Source: Leptodactylus fallax (Eukaryota > Chordata > Amphibia > Anura > Leptodactylidae). Taken from it: 64,000 bases of DNA. Made by a program: the position numbers and the translations under genes. This document shows positions 25,249 to 37,100 of this stretch, piece after piece. Every line of letters begins with the position of its first letter. The stretch's first letter is position 1. The stretch lies in contig CAMRHE010000459.1 of NCBI GenBank assembly GCA_947044405.1, positions 904,501 to 968,500 on the forward strand, read 5' to 3'. The notes below the pieces were generated by a model that did no database searches, had not been told where the DNA came from, and saw only the letters and a program-made list of their open reading frames with translations.

Positions 25249-28200
25249 ACATGGCTGATAGCAGATAGTAATAGATTGTAGTCGCCTGTTCTACAGTCGG
25301 CCTCTCCCCTCCTGACATGGCTGATAACAGATAGTAATAGATTGTAGTCACCTGTCCTACAGTCGGCCTCTCCCCTCCTGACATGGCTGATAACAGATAG
25401 TAATAGATTGTAGTCTCCTGTCCTACAGTCGGCCTCTCCCCTCCTGACATGGCTGATAACAGATAGTAATAGACTGTAGTCCCCTGTCCTACAGTCGGCC
25501 TCTCCCCTCCTGCCATGACTGATAACAGATAGTAATAGATTGTATTCCCCTGTCCTACAGTCGGCCTCTCCCCTCCTGACATGGCTGATAACAGATAGTA
25601 ATAGATTGTATTCCCCTGTCCTACAGTCGGCTTCTCCCCTCCTGACATGGCTGATAACAGATAGTAATAGATTGTATTCCCCTGTCCTACAGTCGGCCTC
25701 TCCCCTCCTGACATGGCTGATAACAGATAGTAATAGATTGTATTCCCCTGTCCTACAGTCGGCCTCTCCCCTCCTGACGTGGCTGATAACAGATAGTAAT
25801 AGATTGTAGTCTCCTGTCCACAGTCGGCCTCCCCCCCCTGAGATGGGTGATAACAGATAGTAATTGTTTTTATTCCCCTGTCCTACAGTCGGCTTCTCCC
25901 CTCCTGACATGGCTGATAACAGATAGTAATAGATTGTATTCCCCTGTCCTACAGTCGGCCTCTCCCCTCCTGACGTGGCTGATAACAGATAGTAATAGAT
26001 TGTATTCCCCTGTCCTACAGTCGGCCTCTCCTCTCCTGACGTGGCTGATAACAGATAGTAATAGACTGTATTCCCCTATCCTACAGTCGGCCTCTCCCCT
26101 CCTGACATGGCTGATAACAGATAGTAATAGATTGTATTCACCTGTCCCAACAGTCGGCCTCTCCCCTCCTGACATGGCTGATAACAGATAGTAATAGATT
26201 GTATTCCCCTGTCCTACAGTCGGCCTCTCCCCTCCTGACATGGCAGATAACAGATAGTAATAGATTGTATTCCCCTGTCCTACAGTCGGCCTCTCCCCTC
26301 CTGACGTGGCTGATAACAGATAGTAATAGATTGTATTCCCCTGTCCTACAGTCAGCCTCTCCCCTCCTGACATGGCTGATAACAGATAGTAATAGATTGT
26401 ATTCCCCTGTCCTACAGTCGGCCTCTCCTGACATGGCTGATAACAGATAGTAATAGATTGTATTCCCCTGTCCTACAGTCGGCCTCTCCTCTCCTGACGT
26501 GGCTGATAACAGATAGTAATAGACTGTATTCCCCTATCCTATAGTCGGCCTCTCCTCTCCTGACGTGGCTGATAACAGATAGTAATAGATTGTATTCCCC
26601 TGTCCTACAGTCGGCCTCTCCCCTCCTGACATGACTGATAACAGATAGTAATAGATTGTATTCCCCTGTCCTACAGTCGGCCTCTCCCCTCCTGACGTGG
26701 CTGATAACAGATAGTAATAGACTGTAGTCCCCTGTCCTACAGTCGGCCTCTCCTCTCCTGACGTGGCTGATAACAGATAGTAATAGATTGTATTCCCCTG
26801 TCCTACAGTCGGCCTCTCCCCTCCTGACATGGCTGATAACAGATAGTAATAGATTGTATTCCCCTGTCCTACAGTCGGCCTCTCCTCTCCTGACATGGCT
26901 GATAACAGATAGTAATAGATTGTATTCCCCTGTCCTACAGTCGGCCTCTCCTCTCCTGACGTGGCTGATAACAGATAGTAATAGATTGTATTCCCCTGTC
27001 CTACAGTCGGCCTCTCCTCTCCTGACATGGCTGATAACAGATAGTAATAGACTGTATTCTCCTGTCCTACAGTCGGCCTCTTCCCTCCTGATGTGGCTGA
27101 TAACAGATAGTAATAGATTGTATTCCCCTGTCCTACAGTCGGCCTCTCCTCTCCTGACGTGGCTGATAACAGATAGTAATAGATTGTATTCCCCTGTCCT
27201 ACAGTCGACCTCTCCCCTCCTGACATGACTGATAACAGATAGTAATAGATTGTATTCCCCTGTCCTACAGTCGGCCTCTCCCCTCCTGACGTGGCTGATA
27301 ACAGATAGTAATAGACTGTAGTCCCCTGTCCTACAGTCGGCCTCTCCTCTCCTGACATGGCTGATAACAGATAGTAATAGATTGTATTCCCCTGTCCTAC
27401 AGTCGGCCTCTCCTCTCCTGACATGGCTGATAACAGACAGTAATAGATTGTATTCCCCTGTCCTACAGTCGGCCTCTCCCCTCCTGACATGGCTGATAAC
27501 AGATAGTAATAGATTGTAGTCACCTGTCCTACAGTCGGCCTCTCCCCTCCTGACATAGCTGATAACAGATAGTAATAGATTGTATTCCCCTGTCCTACAG
27601 TCGGCCTCTCCCCTCCTGATGTGGCTGATAACAGATAGTAATAGATTGTATTCCCCTGTCCTACAGTCGGCCTCTCCCCTCCTGATGTGGCTGATAACAG
27701 ATAGTAATAGATTGTAGTCACCTGTCCTACAGTCGGCCTCTCCTCTCCTGACGTGGCTGATAACAGATAGTAATAGATTGTATTCCCGTGTCCTACAGTC
27801 GGCCTCTCCCCTCCTGATGTGGCTGATAACAGATAGTAATAGATTGTATTCCCCTGTCCTACAGTCGGCCTCTCCCCTCCTGACGTGGCTGATAACAGAT
27901 AGTAATAGATTGTATTCTCCTGTCCTACAGTCGGCCTCTCCCCTCCTGATGTGGCTGATAACAGATAGTAATAGATTGTATTCCCCTGTCCTACAGTCGG
28001 CCTCTCCTCTCCTGACATGGCTGATAACAGATAGTAATAGACTGTATTCTCCTGTCCTACAGTCGGCCTCTCCCCTCCTGATGTGGCTGATAACAGATAG
28101 TAATAGACTGTAGTCCCCTGTCCTACAGTCGGCCTCTCCTCTCCTGACATGGCTGATAACAGATAGTAATAGATTGTATTCCCCTGTCCTACAGTCGGCC

Positions 28201-31200
28201 TCTCCTGACATGGCTGATAACAGATAGTAATAGATTGTATTCCCCTGTCCTACAGTCGGCCTCTCCTCTCCTGACGTGGCTGATAACAGATAGTAATAGA
28301 CTGTATTCCCCTATCCTATAGTCGGCCTCTCCTCTCCTGACGTGGCTGATAACAGATAGTAATAGATTGTATTCCCCTGTCCTACAGTCGGCCTCTCCCC
28401 TCCTGACATGACTGATAACAGATAGTAATAGATTGTATTCCCCTGTCCTACAGTCGGCCTCTCCCCTCCTGACGTGGCTGATAACAGATAGTAATAGACT
28501 GTAGTCCCCTGTCCTACAGTCGGCCTCTCCTCTCCTGACGTGGCTGATAACAGATAGTAATAGATTGTATTCCCCTGTCCTACAGTCGGCCTCTCCCCTC
28601 CTGACATGGCTGATAACAGATAGTAATAGATTGTATTCCCCTGTCCTACAGTCGGCCTCTCCTCTCCTGACATGGCTGATAACAGATAGTAATAGATTGT
28701 ATTCCCCTGTCCTACAGTCGGCCTCTCCTCTCCTGACGTGGCTGATAACAGATAGTAATAGATTGTATTCCCCTGTCCTACAGTCGGCCTCTCCTCTCCT
28801 GACATGGCTGATAACAGATAGTAATAGACTGTATTCTCCTGTCCTACAGTCGGCCTCTTCCCTCCTGATGTGGCTGATAACAGATAGTAATAGATTGTAT
28901 TCCCCTGTCCTACAGTCGGCCTCTCCTCTCCTGACGTGGCTGATAACAGATAGTAATAGATTGTATTCCCCTGTCCTACAGTCGACCTCTCCCCTCCTGA
29001 CATGACTGATAACAGATAGTAATAGATTGTATTCCCCTGTCCTACAGTCGGCCTCTCCCCTCCTGACGTGGCTGATAACAGATAGTAATAGACTGTAGTC
29101 CCCTGTCCTACAGTCGGCCTCTCCTCTCCTGACATGGCTGATAACAGATAGTAATAGATTGTATTCCCCTGTCCTACAGTCGGCCTCTCCTCTCCTGACA
29201 TGGCTGATAACAGACAGTAATAGATTGTATTCCCCTGTCCTACAGTCGGCCTCTCCCCTCCTGACATGGCTGATAACAGATAGTAATAGATTGTAGTCAC
29301 CTGTCCTACAGTCGGCCTCTCCCCTCCTGACATAGCTGATAACAGATAGTAATAGATTGTATTCCCCTGTCCTACAGTCGGCCTCTCCCCTCCTGATGTG
29401 GCTGATAACAGATAGTAATAGATTGTATTCCCCTGTCCTACAGTCGGCCTCTCCCCTCCTGATGTGGCTGATAACAGATAGTAATAGATTGTAGTCACCT
29501 GTCCTACAGTCGGCCTCTCCTCTCCTGACGTGGCTGATAACAGATAGTAATAGATTGTATTCCCGTGTCCTACAGTCGGCCTCTCCCCTCCTGATGTGGC
29601 TGATAACAGATAGTAATAGATTGTATTCCCCTGTCCTACAGTCGGCCTCTCCCCTCCTGACGTGGCTGATAACAGATAGTAATAGATTGTATTCTCCTGT
29701 CCTACAGTCGGCCTCTCCCCTCCTGATGTGGCTGATAACAGATAGTAATAGATTGTATTCCCCTGTCCTACAGTCGGCCTCTCCTCTCCTGACATGGCTG
29801 ATAACAGATAGTAATAGACTGTATTCTCCTGTCCTACAGTCGGCCTCTCCCCTCCTGATGTGGCTGATAACAGATAGTAATAGACTGTAGTCCCCTGTCC
29901 TACAGTCGGCCTCTCCTCTCCTGACATGGCTGATAACAGATAGTAATAGATTGTATTCCCCTGTCCTACAGTCGGCCTCTCCTCTCCTGACGTGGCTGAT
30001 AACAGATAGTAATAGATTGTATTCACCTGTCCTACAGTCGGCCTCTCCTCTCCTGACATGACTGATAACAGATAGTAATAGATTGTATTTCCCTGTCCTA
30101 CAGTTGGCCTCTCCCCTCCTGACATGGCTGATAACAGATAGTAATAGATTGTAGTCACCTGTCCTACAGTCGGCCTCTCCCCTCCTGACATGGCAGATAA
30201 CAGATAGTAATAGATTGTATTCACCTGTCCTACAGTCGGCCTCTCCTCTCCTGACATGGCAGATAACAGATAGTAATAGATTGTATTCACCTGTCCTACA
30301 GTCGGCCTCTCCCCTCCTGACATGGCTGATAACAGATAGTAATAGATTGTATTCCCCTGTCCTACAGTCAGCCTCTCCCCTCCTGACATGGCAGATAACA
30401 GATAGTAATAGATTGTAGTCACCTGTCCTACAGTCGGCCTCTCCTCTCCTGACATGGCTGATAACAGATAGTAATAGATTGTATTCCCCTGTCCTACAGT
30501 CGGCCTCTCCTCTCCTGACATGGCTGATAACAGATAGTAATAGATTGTATTCCCCTGTCCTACAGTCGGCCTCTCCCCTCCTGACATGGCTGATAACAGA
30601 TAGTAATAGATTGTATTCCCCTGTCCTACAGTCGGCCTCCTCCTGACATGGCTGATAACAGATAGTAATAGATTGTATTCCCCTGTCCTACAGTCAGCCT
30701 CTCCCCTCCTGACATGGCAGATAACAGATAGTAATAGATTGTAGTCACCTGTCCTACAGTCGGCCTCCCCTCTCCTTACTTTTTTTTTAATATATAAAAA
30801 TAAATGTATTCCCCTGTCCTACAGTCGGCCTCTCCTCTCCTGACATGGCTGATAACAGATAGTAATAGATTGTATTCCCCTGTCCTACAGTCGGCCTCTC
30901 CCCTCCTGACATGGCTGATAACAGATAGTAATAGATTGTATTCCCCTGTCCTACAGTCGGCCTCTCCTGACATGGCTGATAACAGATAGTAATAGATTGT
31001 ATTCCCCTGTCCTACAGTCGGCCTCTCCCCTCCTCACGTGGCTGATAACAGATAGTAATAGATTGTATTCCCCTGTCCTACAGTCGGCCTCTCCCCTCCT
31101 GACATGGCTGATAACAGATAGTAATAGATTGTATTCCCCTGTCCTACAGTCGGCCTCTCCCCTCCTGACATGGCTGATAACAGATAGTAATAGATTGTAT

Positions 31201-31340
31201 TCCCCTGTCCTACAGTCGGCCTCTCCTGACATGGCTGATAACATATAGTAATAGATTGTATTCCCCTGTCCTACAGTCGGCCTCTCCCCTCCTCACGTGG
31301 CTGATAACAGATAGTAATAGATTGTAGTCACCTGTCCTAG
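25249..31340. repeat. 66-bp minisatellite, about 92 copies, intronic
   Basis: The array fills the intron between exons 3 and 4. The unit is 66 bp: ctgataacagatagtaatag, attgtattcccctgtcctac, agtcggcctctcccctcctg and acatgg. Because 66 is a multiple of 3 and indels are rare, long frames stay open (up to 758 codons on the - strand), but these are only the unit's 22-residue translation. Each unit contains a pyrimidine tract followed by CTACAG, which resembles a 3' splice site. A 1,777-bp block is tandemly duplicated within the array. A low-complexity patch interrupts it at 30,775-30,805. Confidence 0.97.
30775..30805. other. AT-rich patch inside the 66-bp array
   Basis: One unit loses its gacatggctgataac block, which is replaced by ttactttttttttaatatat followed by aaaaataaat. 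The normal unit resumes at attcccctgtcctac. This is the only sequence of this kind in the array. It may be a small insertion or replacement, or a consensus fault. Confidence 0.7.
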
Positions 31341-31485
31341 TGGCTGACCCTGGTATTGCCCCATTGTAATGTAAGGGTCAGACCTGCAGTACCACACACA
31401 GCCTGCGGTCAGGAGTGGCGCTGTGTCTGCCTGGTAGTCACCTGTGCTGTGTGTATTAACCCCTTCCTGCCCTCTCTCCTCCTAG

Positions 31486-31579
31486 CCTGACTGATGACCT
31501 CTATTCTCAGCCATACGGGGGACTCGACTCCGGCTTCAACAGTGTGGACAGCGGCAGTAAGCGGTGGTCTGGCAATGAG
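31486..31579 (+). CDS. lrch4: LRCH exon 4: linker, SGFNSVDSGSKRW motif
   Basis: The acceptor is ctctctcctcctag and the donor is gag|gtgcgt. The first base completes the Cys codon split from exon 3. It encodes LTDDLYSQPYGGLDSGFNSV and DSGSKRWSGNE. This Ser/Gly-rich motif after the LRR domain is one of the best family-specific blocks of LRCH proteins. Out phase is 0. Confidence 0.95.
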
Positions 31580-31676
31580 GTGCGTACCTGATGTGTCCCC
31601 CGCTGCACCCCCATCAGGGACCTGTCAGAGGGCGCCCCTCCGCCGGTGTCTCGGTTATTAACCCCTTCTGTCTCAG

Positions 31677-31764
31677 TCTGCAGATGAGCTCTCAGATCTC
31701 TCCTTCCGAGTCTCCGGTTTGGGTCGAGATGTGCGACACTGCAAGGAGAAGCTGAACGGTGCCG
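31677..31764 (+). CDS. lrch4: LRCH exon 5: linker
   Basis: The acceptor is ccttctgtctcag and the donor is ccg|gtgagt (phase 1 out). It encodes SADELSDLSFRVSGLGRDVR followed by HCKEKLNGA and a split Val codon. The block is charged and follows directly on the SGSKRWSGNE motif, as in the family. The intron before it is 97 bp. Confidence 0.9.
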
Positions 31765-31850
31765 GTGAGTGACGCGCTCGGCTCTGCGCACCGCCATCTG
31801 GCGCCCCCTGTACCTGTCCCTTTAATGTGGGCTCCCTAGAGATGACCTAC

Positions 31851-31918
31851 CTTTAGGATTGGCCTCCAGTATCAAGTTGGTGGGGTCTGGCTCTTGGCAC
31901 CCTCGCTGATCAGCTGGT
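31851..31918. repeat. Possible dispersed amphibian repeat fragment
   Basis: The sequence around ttaggattggcctccagtat, ggtggggtctggctcttggc and ctcgctgatcagctg resembles a repeat I associate with frog and toad intron DNA, typically containing a gataggcc, ggtggggtc and gatcagctg series. It is recognised from memory only and is not confirmed. It lies in the intron between exons 5 and 6, just before a small inverted repeat at 31,930-32,015. Confidence 0.4.
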
Positions 31919-31929
31919 GCGTCCTCTTT

Positions 31930-32015
31930 ATTAAAGGACTTGTCCAGGCTGAAAGGTTTTATGGCTCGTCCTAAGGATAGGCCATAACAACCCTAACCCT
32001 GGACATCCCCTTTAA
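31930..32015. mobile_element. 86-bp MITE-like inverted repeat
   Basis: The left end ttaaaggacttgtccagg (31,930-31,947) matches the reverse complement of the right end ccctggacatcccctttaa (31,997-32,015) at most positions. The interior holds gctcgtcctaaggataggcc, a motif typical of amphibian dispersed repeats. It carries no coding capacity. It may be a short non-autonomous DNA transposon or the end of a larger element. Confidence 0.5.
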
Positions 32016-32263
32016 CACTGTGCGCTGTCTCCATGGCAGCAGATGAGCACGTAGAGCGGTCCTATCCGGAGTGGGACAAAGCTGCAGTACCGGGCTCAGC
32101 CACTGTATGATGTGTGGCGCCCTGCTCCGCTGACCTGATGATGTGTACAAAGGATAGGATTGGCCCTGGGTCACCCCTTTCTGGCAGCGTTGGCGTGGCG
32201 GGGTCGGGGTAGTCGCGCGGCCGCTCTCCTTCCTGTTTGTGGAGTTCCCGGTTTGTTTTGCAG

Positions 32264-32367
32264 TGAATGGAGAGAGCGAGATGGCGGATTTTATTGACAG
32301 CAGCACAAACGAGGAAGAGGAGGACTTGAGGTCAGACACCGGCCTACACATCATGGCCACCCCACAG
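32264..32367 (+). CDS. lrch4: LRCH exon 6: acidic linker
   Basis: The acceptor is tttgttttgcag and the donor is cag|gtgagc. The first two bases complete the Val codon. It encodes VNGESEMADFIDSSTNEEEE, DLRSDTGLHIMATPQ. The FIDSS plus an acidic run is part of the LRCH linker. Out phase is 0, and the following intron is only 83 bp. Confidence 0.93.
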
Positions 32368-32450
32368 GTGAGCAGCAGGGTGTGTGCTATGTGTGTATTA
32401 TACACTCTGTCCCTCTGTTACTCTGCCTGTCACTGTGTCCTCTGTTACAG

Positions 32451-32512
32451 GAGAAGAGGAGGCCAGACTCTCACTCCACACCTCGGCTGGAGGACAGGAC
32501 TCTGGTTAGCGG
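32451..32512 (+). CDS. lrch4: LRCH exon 7: linker
   Basis: The acceptor is cctctgttacag and the donor is gg|gtgagt (phase 2 out). It encodes EKRRPDSHSTPRLEDRTLVS and a split Gly codon. The exon is basic and Ser-rich. Its size and phases fit exactly between exons 6 and 8. Confidence 0.87.
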
Positions 32513-32631
32513 GTGAGTGCCCAGCAGTTGTTAGTCTGAGTCTCTAGGGGGCGCTGACACAATGAGGTCCTATGGGTGACAGCGCCTCCTCATGTCATCA
32601 TCACCTGCATCACATCTGTGTATACAGTAAA

Positions 32632-33612
32632 TGGGACAAGAGTGGATCCCTGTGGGAGGTCAGTAGATTACTGAAGTGGATCCTTGTTGGGGGGTTCAGT
32701 AGATTACTAAAGTGGATCCCTGTTGGGGGGTCAGTAGATTACTAGTGTGGATCCCTGTTGTGGAGTCAGTAGATTACTGTAGTAGATCCCTGTTGGGGGT
32801 TCAGTAGATTACTGGAGTGGATCCCTGTGTGGGGGGTCAGTAGATTACTAGAGTGGATCCATGTTGAGTGGTCAGTAGATTACTAGAGTGGATCCCTGTT
32901 GGGGGCCAGTAGATTACTGGAGTGGATCCCTGTTGGGGTCAGTAGATTACTGGAGTGGATCCCTGTTGGGGGGTTAGTGGATCCCTGTTGGGGGCAGTAG
33001 ATTACTAGAGTGGATCCCTTTTGGGGGGGTTTAGTAGATTACTGGAGTGGATCCCTGTTGGAGGTGTCAGTAGATTACTGGAGTGGATCCCTGTTGGGGG
33101 GTTAGTGGATCCCTGTTGGGGGTCTGTAGATTACTGGAGTGGATCCCTGTTGGAGGGGGTTAGTGGATCCCTGTTTGGGGGTCAGTAGATTACTGGAGTG
33201 GATCCCTTTCAGGGGTTAGTGGATCCCTGTTGGGGGTCTGTAGATTACTGGAGTGGATCCCTGTTGGGGGACAGTAGATTACTGGAGTGGATCCCTGTTG
33301 GGGGGGGTCAGTAGAGTACTGGAGTGGATCCCTTTTGTGGGGTCAGTAGATTACTGAAGTGGTCCCTGTTGGGTCAGTAGATTACTGAAGTGGTCCCTGT
33401 TGGGGGGTCAGTAGATTACTGGAGTGGATCCCTTTTGGGGGGTCAGTAGATTACTGAAGTGGTCCCTGTTGGGGGGTCAGTAGATTACTGGAGTGGATCC
33501 CTTTGGGGGGGGGGGGGGTCAGTAGATTACTGAAGTGGTCCCTGTTGGGGGGATCAGTAGATTGCTGAAGTGGTCCCTGTTGGGGGGTCAGTAGATTACT
33601 GGAGTGGATCCC
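32632..33612. repeat. 36-bp minisatellite, about 27 copies, intronic
   Basis: The unit is agtagattactggagtgga followed by tccctgttggggggtc, 34-38 bp, with variable G-runs (up to G12 near 33,506). Some shorter and deleted units are present. Nearly every unit contains GGATCC. It occupies most of the intron between exons 7 and 8. The remaining intron sequence is about 280 bp. Confidence 0.93.
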
Positions 33613-33775
33613 TGGGCCCCCTGTGCTGTGACGCCCCCTGTGGGCTTGCAGATTGATGTTATGCCGGGCGCTGTTTTTTGGCGTATGCAGTTGTAGTTGG
33701 TTGTTTGCGTATCTTGTGCGGTTTATGTTGCGCTCGTATGCTGTCGCATCCGCTGATGTCACCCTGTCCTCGCAG

Positions 33776-33916
33776 GTCGGAGACGTCCCCCCCTCCGGCC
33801 ACAGACGAGAGGCGCCGGCCAGAGACCCTGCAGATCTGGAAAGAGAGAGAGCGGCAGCAGCAACTCCAGCAGCGGCAGGACAACCTGCGCAGGCCGTCCG
33901 TGGACCGCAGAGAGAG
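33776..33916 (+). CDS. lrch4: LRCH exon 8: charged helical linker
   Basis: The acceptor is ccctgtcctcgcag and the donor is ag|gtgacc (phase 2 out). The first base completes Gly. It encodes SETSPPPATDERRRPETLQI, WKERERQQQLQQRQDNLRR and PSVDRRE. The WKERERQQQLQQRQ stretch is strongly helical and could form a short coiled coil. This Arg/Glu/Gln-rich block is present in LRCH linkers. Confidence 0.92.
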
Positions 33917-34009
33917 GTGACCACAGCAGCACAGAGCGTTTCCAGACCTGGGGGTGGGTGGAGCTTGTTGCAGCCCCCTGTCTCACTTTTGTGTTTTCTA
34001 CTATTTCAG

Positions 34010-34063
34010 CCTGCAAAGACCCCAACCCTGCCCGCCAGCCCAGAGTCACAATGAAGGGGCCAG
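34010..34063 (+). CDS. lrch4: LRCH exon 9: small linker exon
   Basis: The acceptor is ctactatttcag and the donor is ag|gtaaga (phase 2 out). It encodes SLQRPQPCPPAQSHNEGA, using the split Ser codon from exon 8, and then a split Ser codon. At 54 nt it is a small Pro-rich exon whose coding potential alone is weak. Phase agreement on both sides and good splice sites support it. The intron before it is 93 bp. Confidence 0.82.
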
Positions 34064-34179
34064 GTAAGACCTGCTGATAGGGGGCGCCGCCAGGCCTTGT
34101 ACAGTCTGATCACATGACTGATAGCGCTGACTCCGCCCCTACCCGTACCTGCAGTCATGTGGTACCAATAACAGCTACA

Positions 34180-37100
34180 AGCCCTGTCCTGTATAAGGGG
34201 ACCCCAGCGTTACAGTGTGTCAGCGACCTGTCCTGTATAAGGGGACCCCAGCGTTACAGTGTGTCAGCGACCTGTCCTGTATAAGGGGATCCCAGCGTTA
34301 CAGTGTGTCAGTGACCTGTCCTGTATAAGGGGACCCCAGCGTTACAGTGTGTCAGCGACCTGTCCTGTATAAGGGGACCCCAGCGTTTCAGTGTGTCAGT
34401 GACCTGTCCTGTATAAGGGGATCCCAGCGTTACAGTGTGTCAGTCACCTGTCCTGTATAAGGGGATCCCAGCGTTACAGTGTGTCAGTGACCTGTCCTGT
34501 ATAAGGGGACCCCAGCGTTACAGTGTGTCAGTGACCTGTCCTGTATAAGGGGACCCCAGCGTTACAGTGTGTCAGCGACCTGTCCTGTATAAGGGGACCC
34601 CAGCGTTACAGTGTGTCAGCGACCTGTCCTGTATAAGGGGATCCCAGCGTTACAGTGTGTCAGTGACCTGTCCTGTATAAGGGGATCCCAGCGTTACAGT
34701 GTGTCAGTGACCTGTCCTGTATAAGGGGACCCCAGCGTTACAGTGTGTCAGTGACCTGTCCTGTATAAGGGGACCCCAGCGTTACAGTGTGTCAGTGACC
34801 TGTCCTGTATAAGGGGACCCCAGCGTTACAGTGTGTCAGTGACCTGTCCTGTATAAGGGGACCCCAGCGTTACAGTGTGTCAGTGACCTGTCCTGTATAA
34901 GGGGATCCCAGCGTTACAGTGTGTCAGTGACCTGTCCTGTATAAGGGGACCCCAGCGTTACAGTGTGTCAGTGACCTGTCCTGTATAAGGGGACCCCAGC
35001 GTTACAGTGTGTCAGTGACCTGTCCTGTATAAGGGGACCCCAGCGTTACAGTGTGTCAGTGACCTGTCCTGTATAAGGGGACCCCAGCGTTACAGTGTGT
35101 CAGTGACCTGTCCTGTATAAGGGGACCCCAGCGTTACAGTGTGTCAGCGACCTGTCCTGTATAAGGGGACCCCAGCGTTACAGTGTGTCAGTGACCTGTC
35201 CTGTATAAGGGGACCCCAGCGTTACAGTGTGTCAGTGACCTGTCCTGTATAAGGGGACCCCAGCGTTACAGTGTGTCAGTGACCTGTCCTGTATAAGGGG
35301 ACCCCAGCGTTACAGTGTGTCAGTGACCTGTCCTGTATAAGGGGACCCCAGCGTTACAGTGTGTCAGTGACCTGTCCTGTATAAGGGGACCCCAGCGTTA
35401 CAGTGTGTCAGTGACCTGTCCTGTATAAGGGGACCCCAGCGTTACAGTGTGTCAGTGACCTGTCCTGTATAAGGGGACCCCAGCGTTACAGTGTGTCAGT
35501 GACCTGTCCTGTATAAGGGGACCCCAGCGTTACAGTGTGTCAGTGACCTGTCCTGTATAAGGGGACCCCAGCGTTACAGTGTGTCAGTGACCTGTCCTGT
35601 ATAAGGGGACCCCAGCGTTACAGTGTGTCAGTGACCTGTCCTGTATAAGGGGACCCCAGCGTTACAGTGTGTCAGCGACCTGTCCTGTATAAGGGGACCC
35701 CAGCGTTACAGTGTGTCAGTGACCTGTCCTGTATAAGGGGACCCCAGCGTTACAGTGTGTCAGTGACCTGTCCTGTATAAGGGGACCCCAGCGTTACAGT
35801 GTGTCAGTGACCTGTCCTGTATAAGGGGACCCCAGCGTTACAGTGTGTCAGTGACCTGTCCTGTATAAGGGGACCCCAGCGTTACAGTGTGTCAGTGACC
35901 TGTCCTGTATAAGGGGACCCCAGCGTTACAGTGTGTCAGTGACCTGTCCTGTATAAGGGGACCCCAGCGTTACAGTGTGTCAGTGACCTGTCCTGTATAA
36001 GGGGACCCCAGCGTTACAGTGTGTCAGTGACCTGTCCTGTATAAGGGGACCCCAGCGTTACAGTGTGTCAGTGACCTGTCCTGTATAAGGGGACCCCAGC
36101 GTTACAGTGTGTCAGTGACCTGTCCTGTATAAGGGGACCCCAGCGTTACAGTGTGTCAGTGACCTGTCCTGTATAAGGGGACCCCAGCGTTACAGTGTGT
36201 CAGTGACCTGTCCTGTATAAGGGGACCCCAGCGTTACAGTGTGTCAGTGACCTGTCCTGTATAAGGGGACCCCAGCGTTACAGTGTGTCAGTGACCTGTC
36301 CTGTATAAGGGGACCCCAGCGTTACAGTGTGTCAGTGACCTGTCCTGTATAAGGGGACCCCAGCGTTACAGTGTGTCAGTGACCTGTCCTGTATAAGGGG
36401 ACCCCAGCGTTACAGTGTGTCAGTGACCTGTCCTGTATAAGGGGACCCCAGCCCCCCCCGTTACAGTGTGTCAGTGACCTGTCCTGTATAAGGGGACCCC
36501 AGCGTTACAGTGTGTCAGTGACCTGTCCTGTATAAGGGGACCCCAGCGTTACAGTGTGTCAGTGACCTGTCCTGTATAAGGGGACCCCAGCGTTACAGTG
36601 TGTCAGTGACCTGTCCTGTATAAGGGGACCCCAGCGTTACAGTGTGTCAGTGACCTGTCCTGTATAAGGGGACCCCAGCGTTACAGTGTGTCAGTGACCT
36701 GTCCTGTATAAGGGGACCCCAGCGTTACAGTGTGTCAGTGACCTGTCCTGTATAAGGGGATCCCAGCGTTACAGTGTGTCAGTGACCTGTCCTGTATAAG
36801 GGGACCCCAGCGTTACAGTGTGTCAGCGACCTGTCCTGTATAAGGGGACCCCAGCGTTACAGTGTGTCAGTGACCTGTCCTGTATAAGGGGATCCCAGCG
36901 TTACAGTGTGTCAGTGACCTGTCCTGTATAAGGGGACCCCAGCGTTACAGTGTGTCAGTGACCTGTCCTGTATAAGGGGATCCCAGCGTTACAGTGTGTC
37001 AGTGACCTGTCCTGTATAAGGGGACCCCAGCGTTACAGTGTGTCAGTGACCTGTCCTGTATAAGGGGACCCCAGCGTTACAGTGTGTCAGCGACCTGTCC

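Noticed and set aside
26412..30587. Long - strand frames (599 and 758 codons) with 22-residue repeats
   Set aside because: The unit is 66 bp and contains no stop in these frames. The DNA is an intron of the + strand gene, and both frames are the same array translation.
31985..31998. Interstitial telomere-like aaccctaaccct
   Set aside because: Only two repeats, within a MITE-like sequence. This is expected by chance.
31507..32405. - strand frames at 31,507-31,797 and 31,971-32,405
   Set aside because: They overlap the true + strand exons 4-6 in antisense. No homology is recognised.
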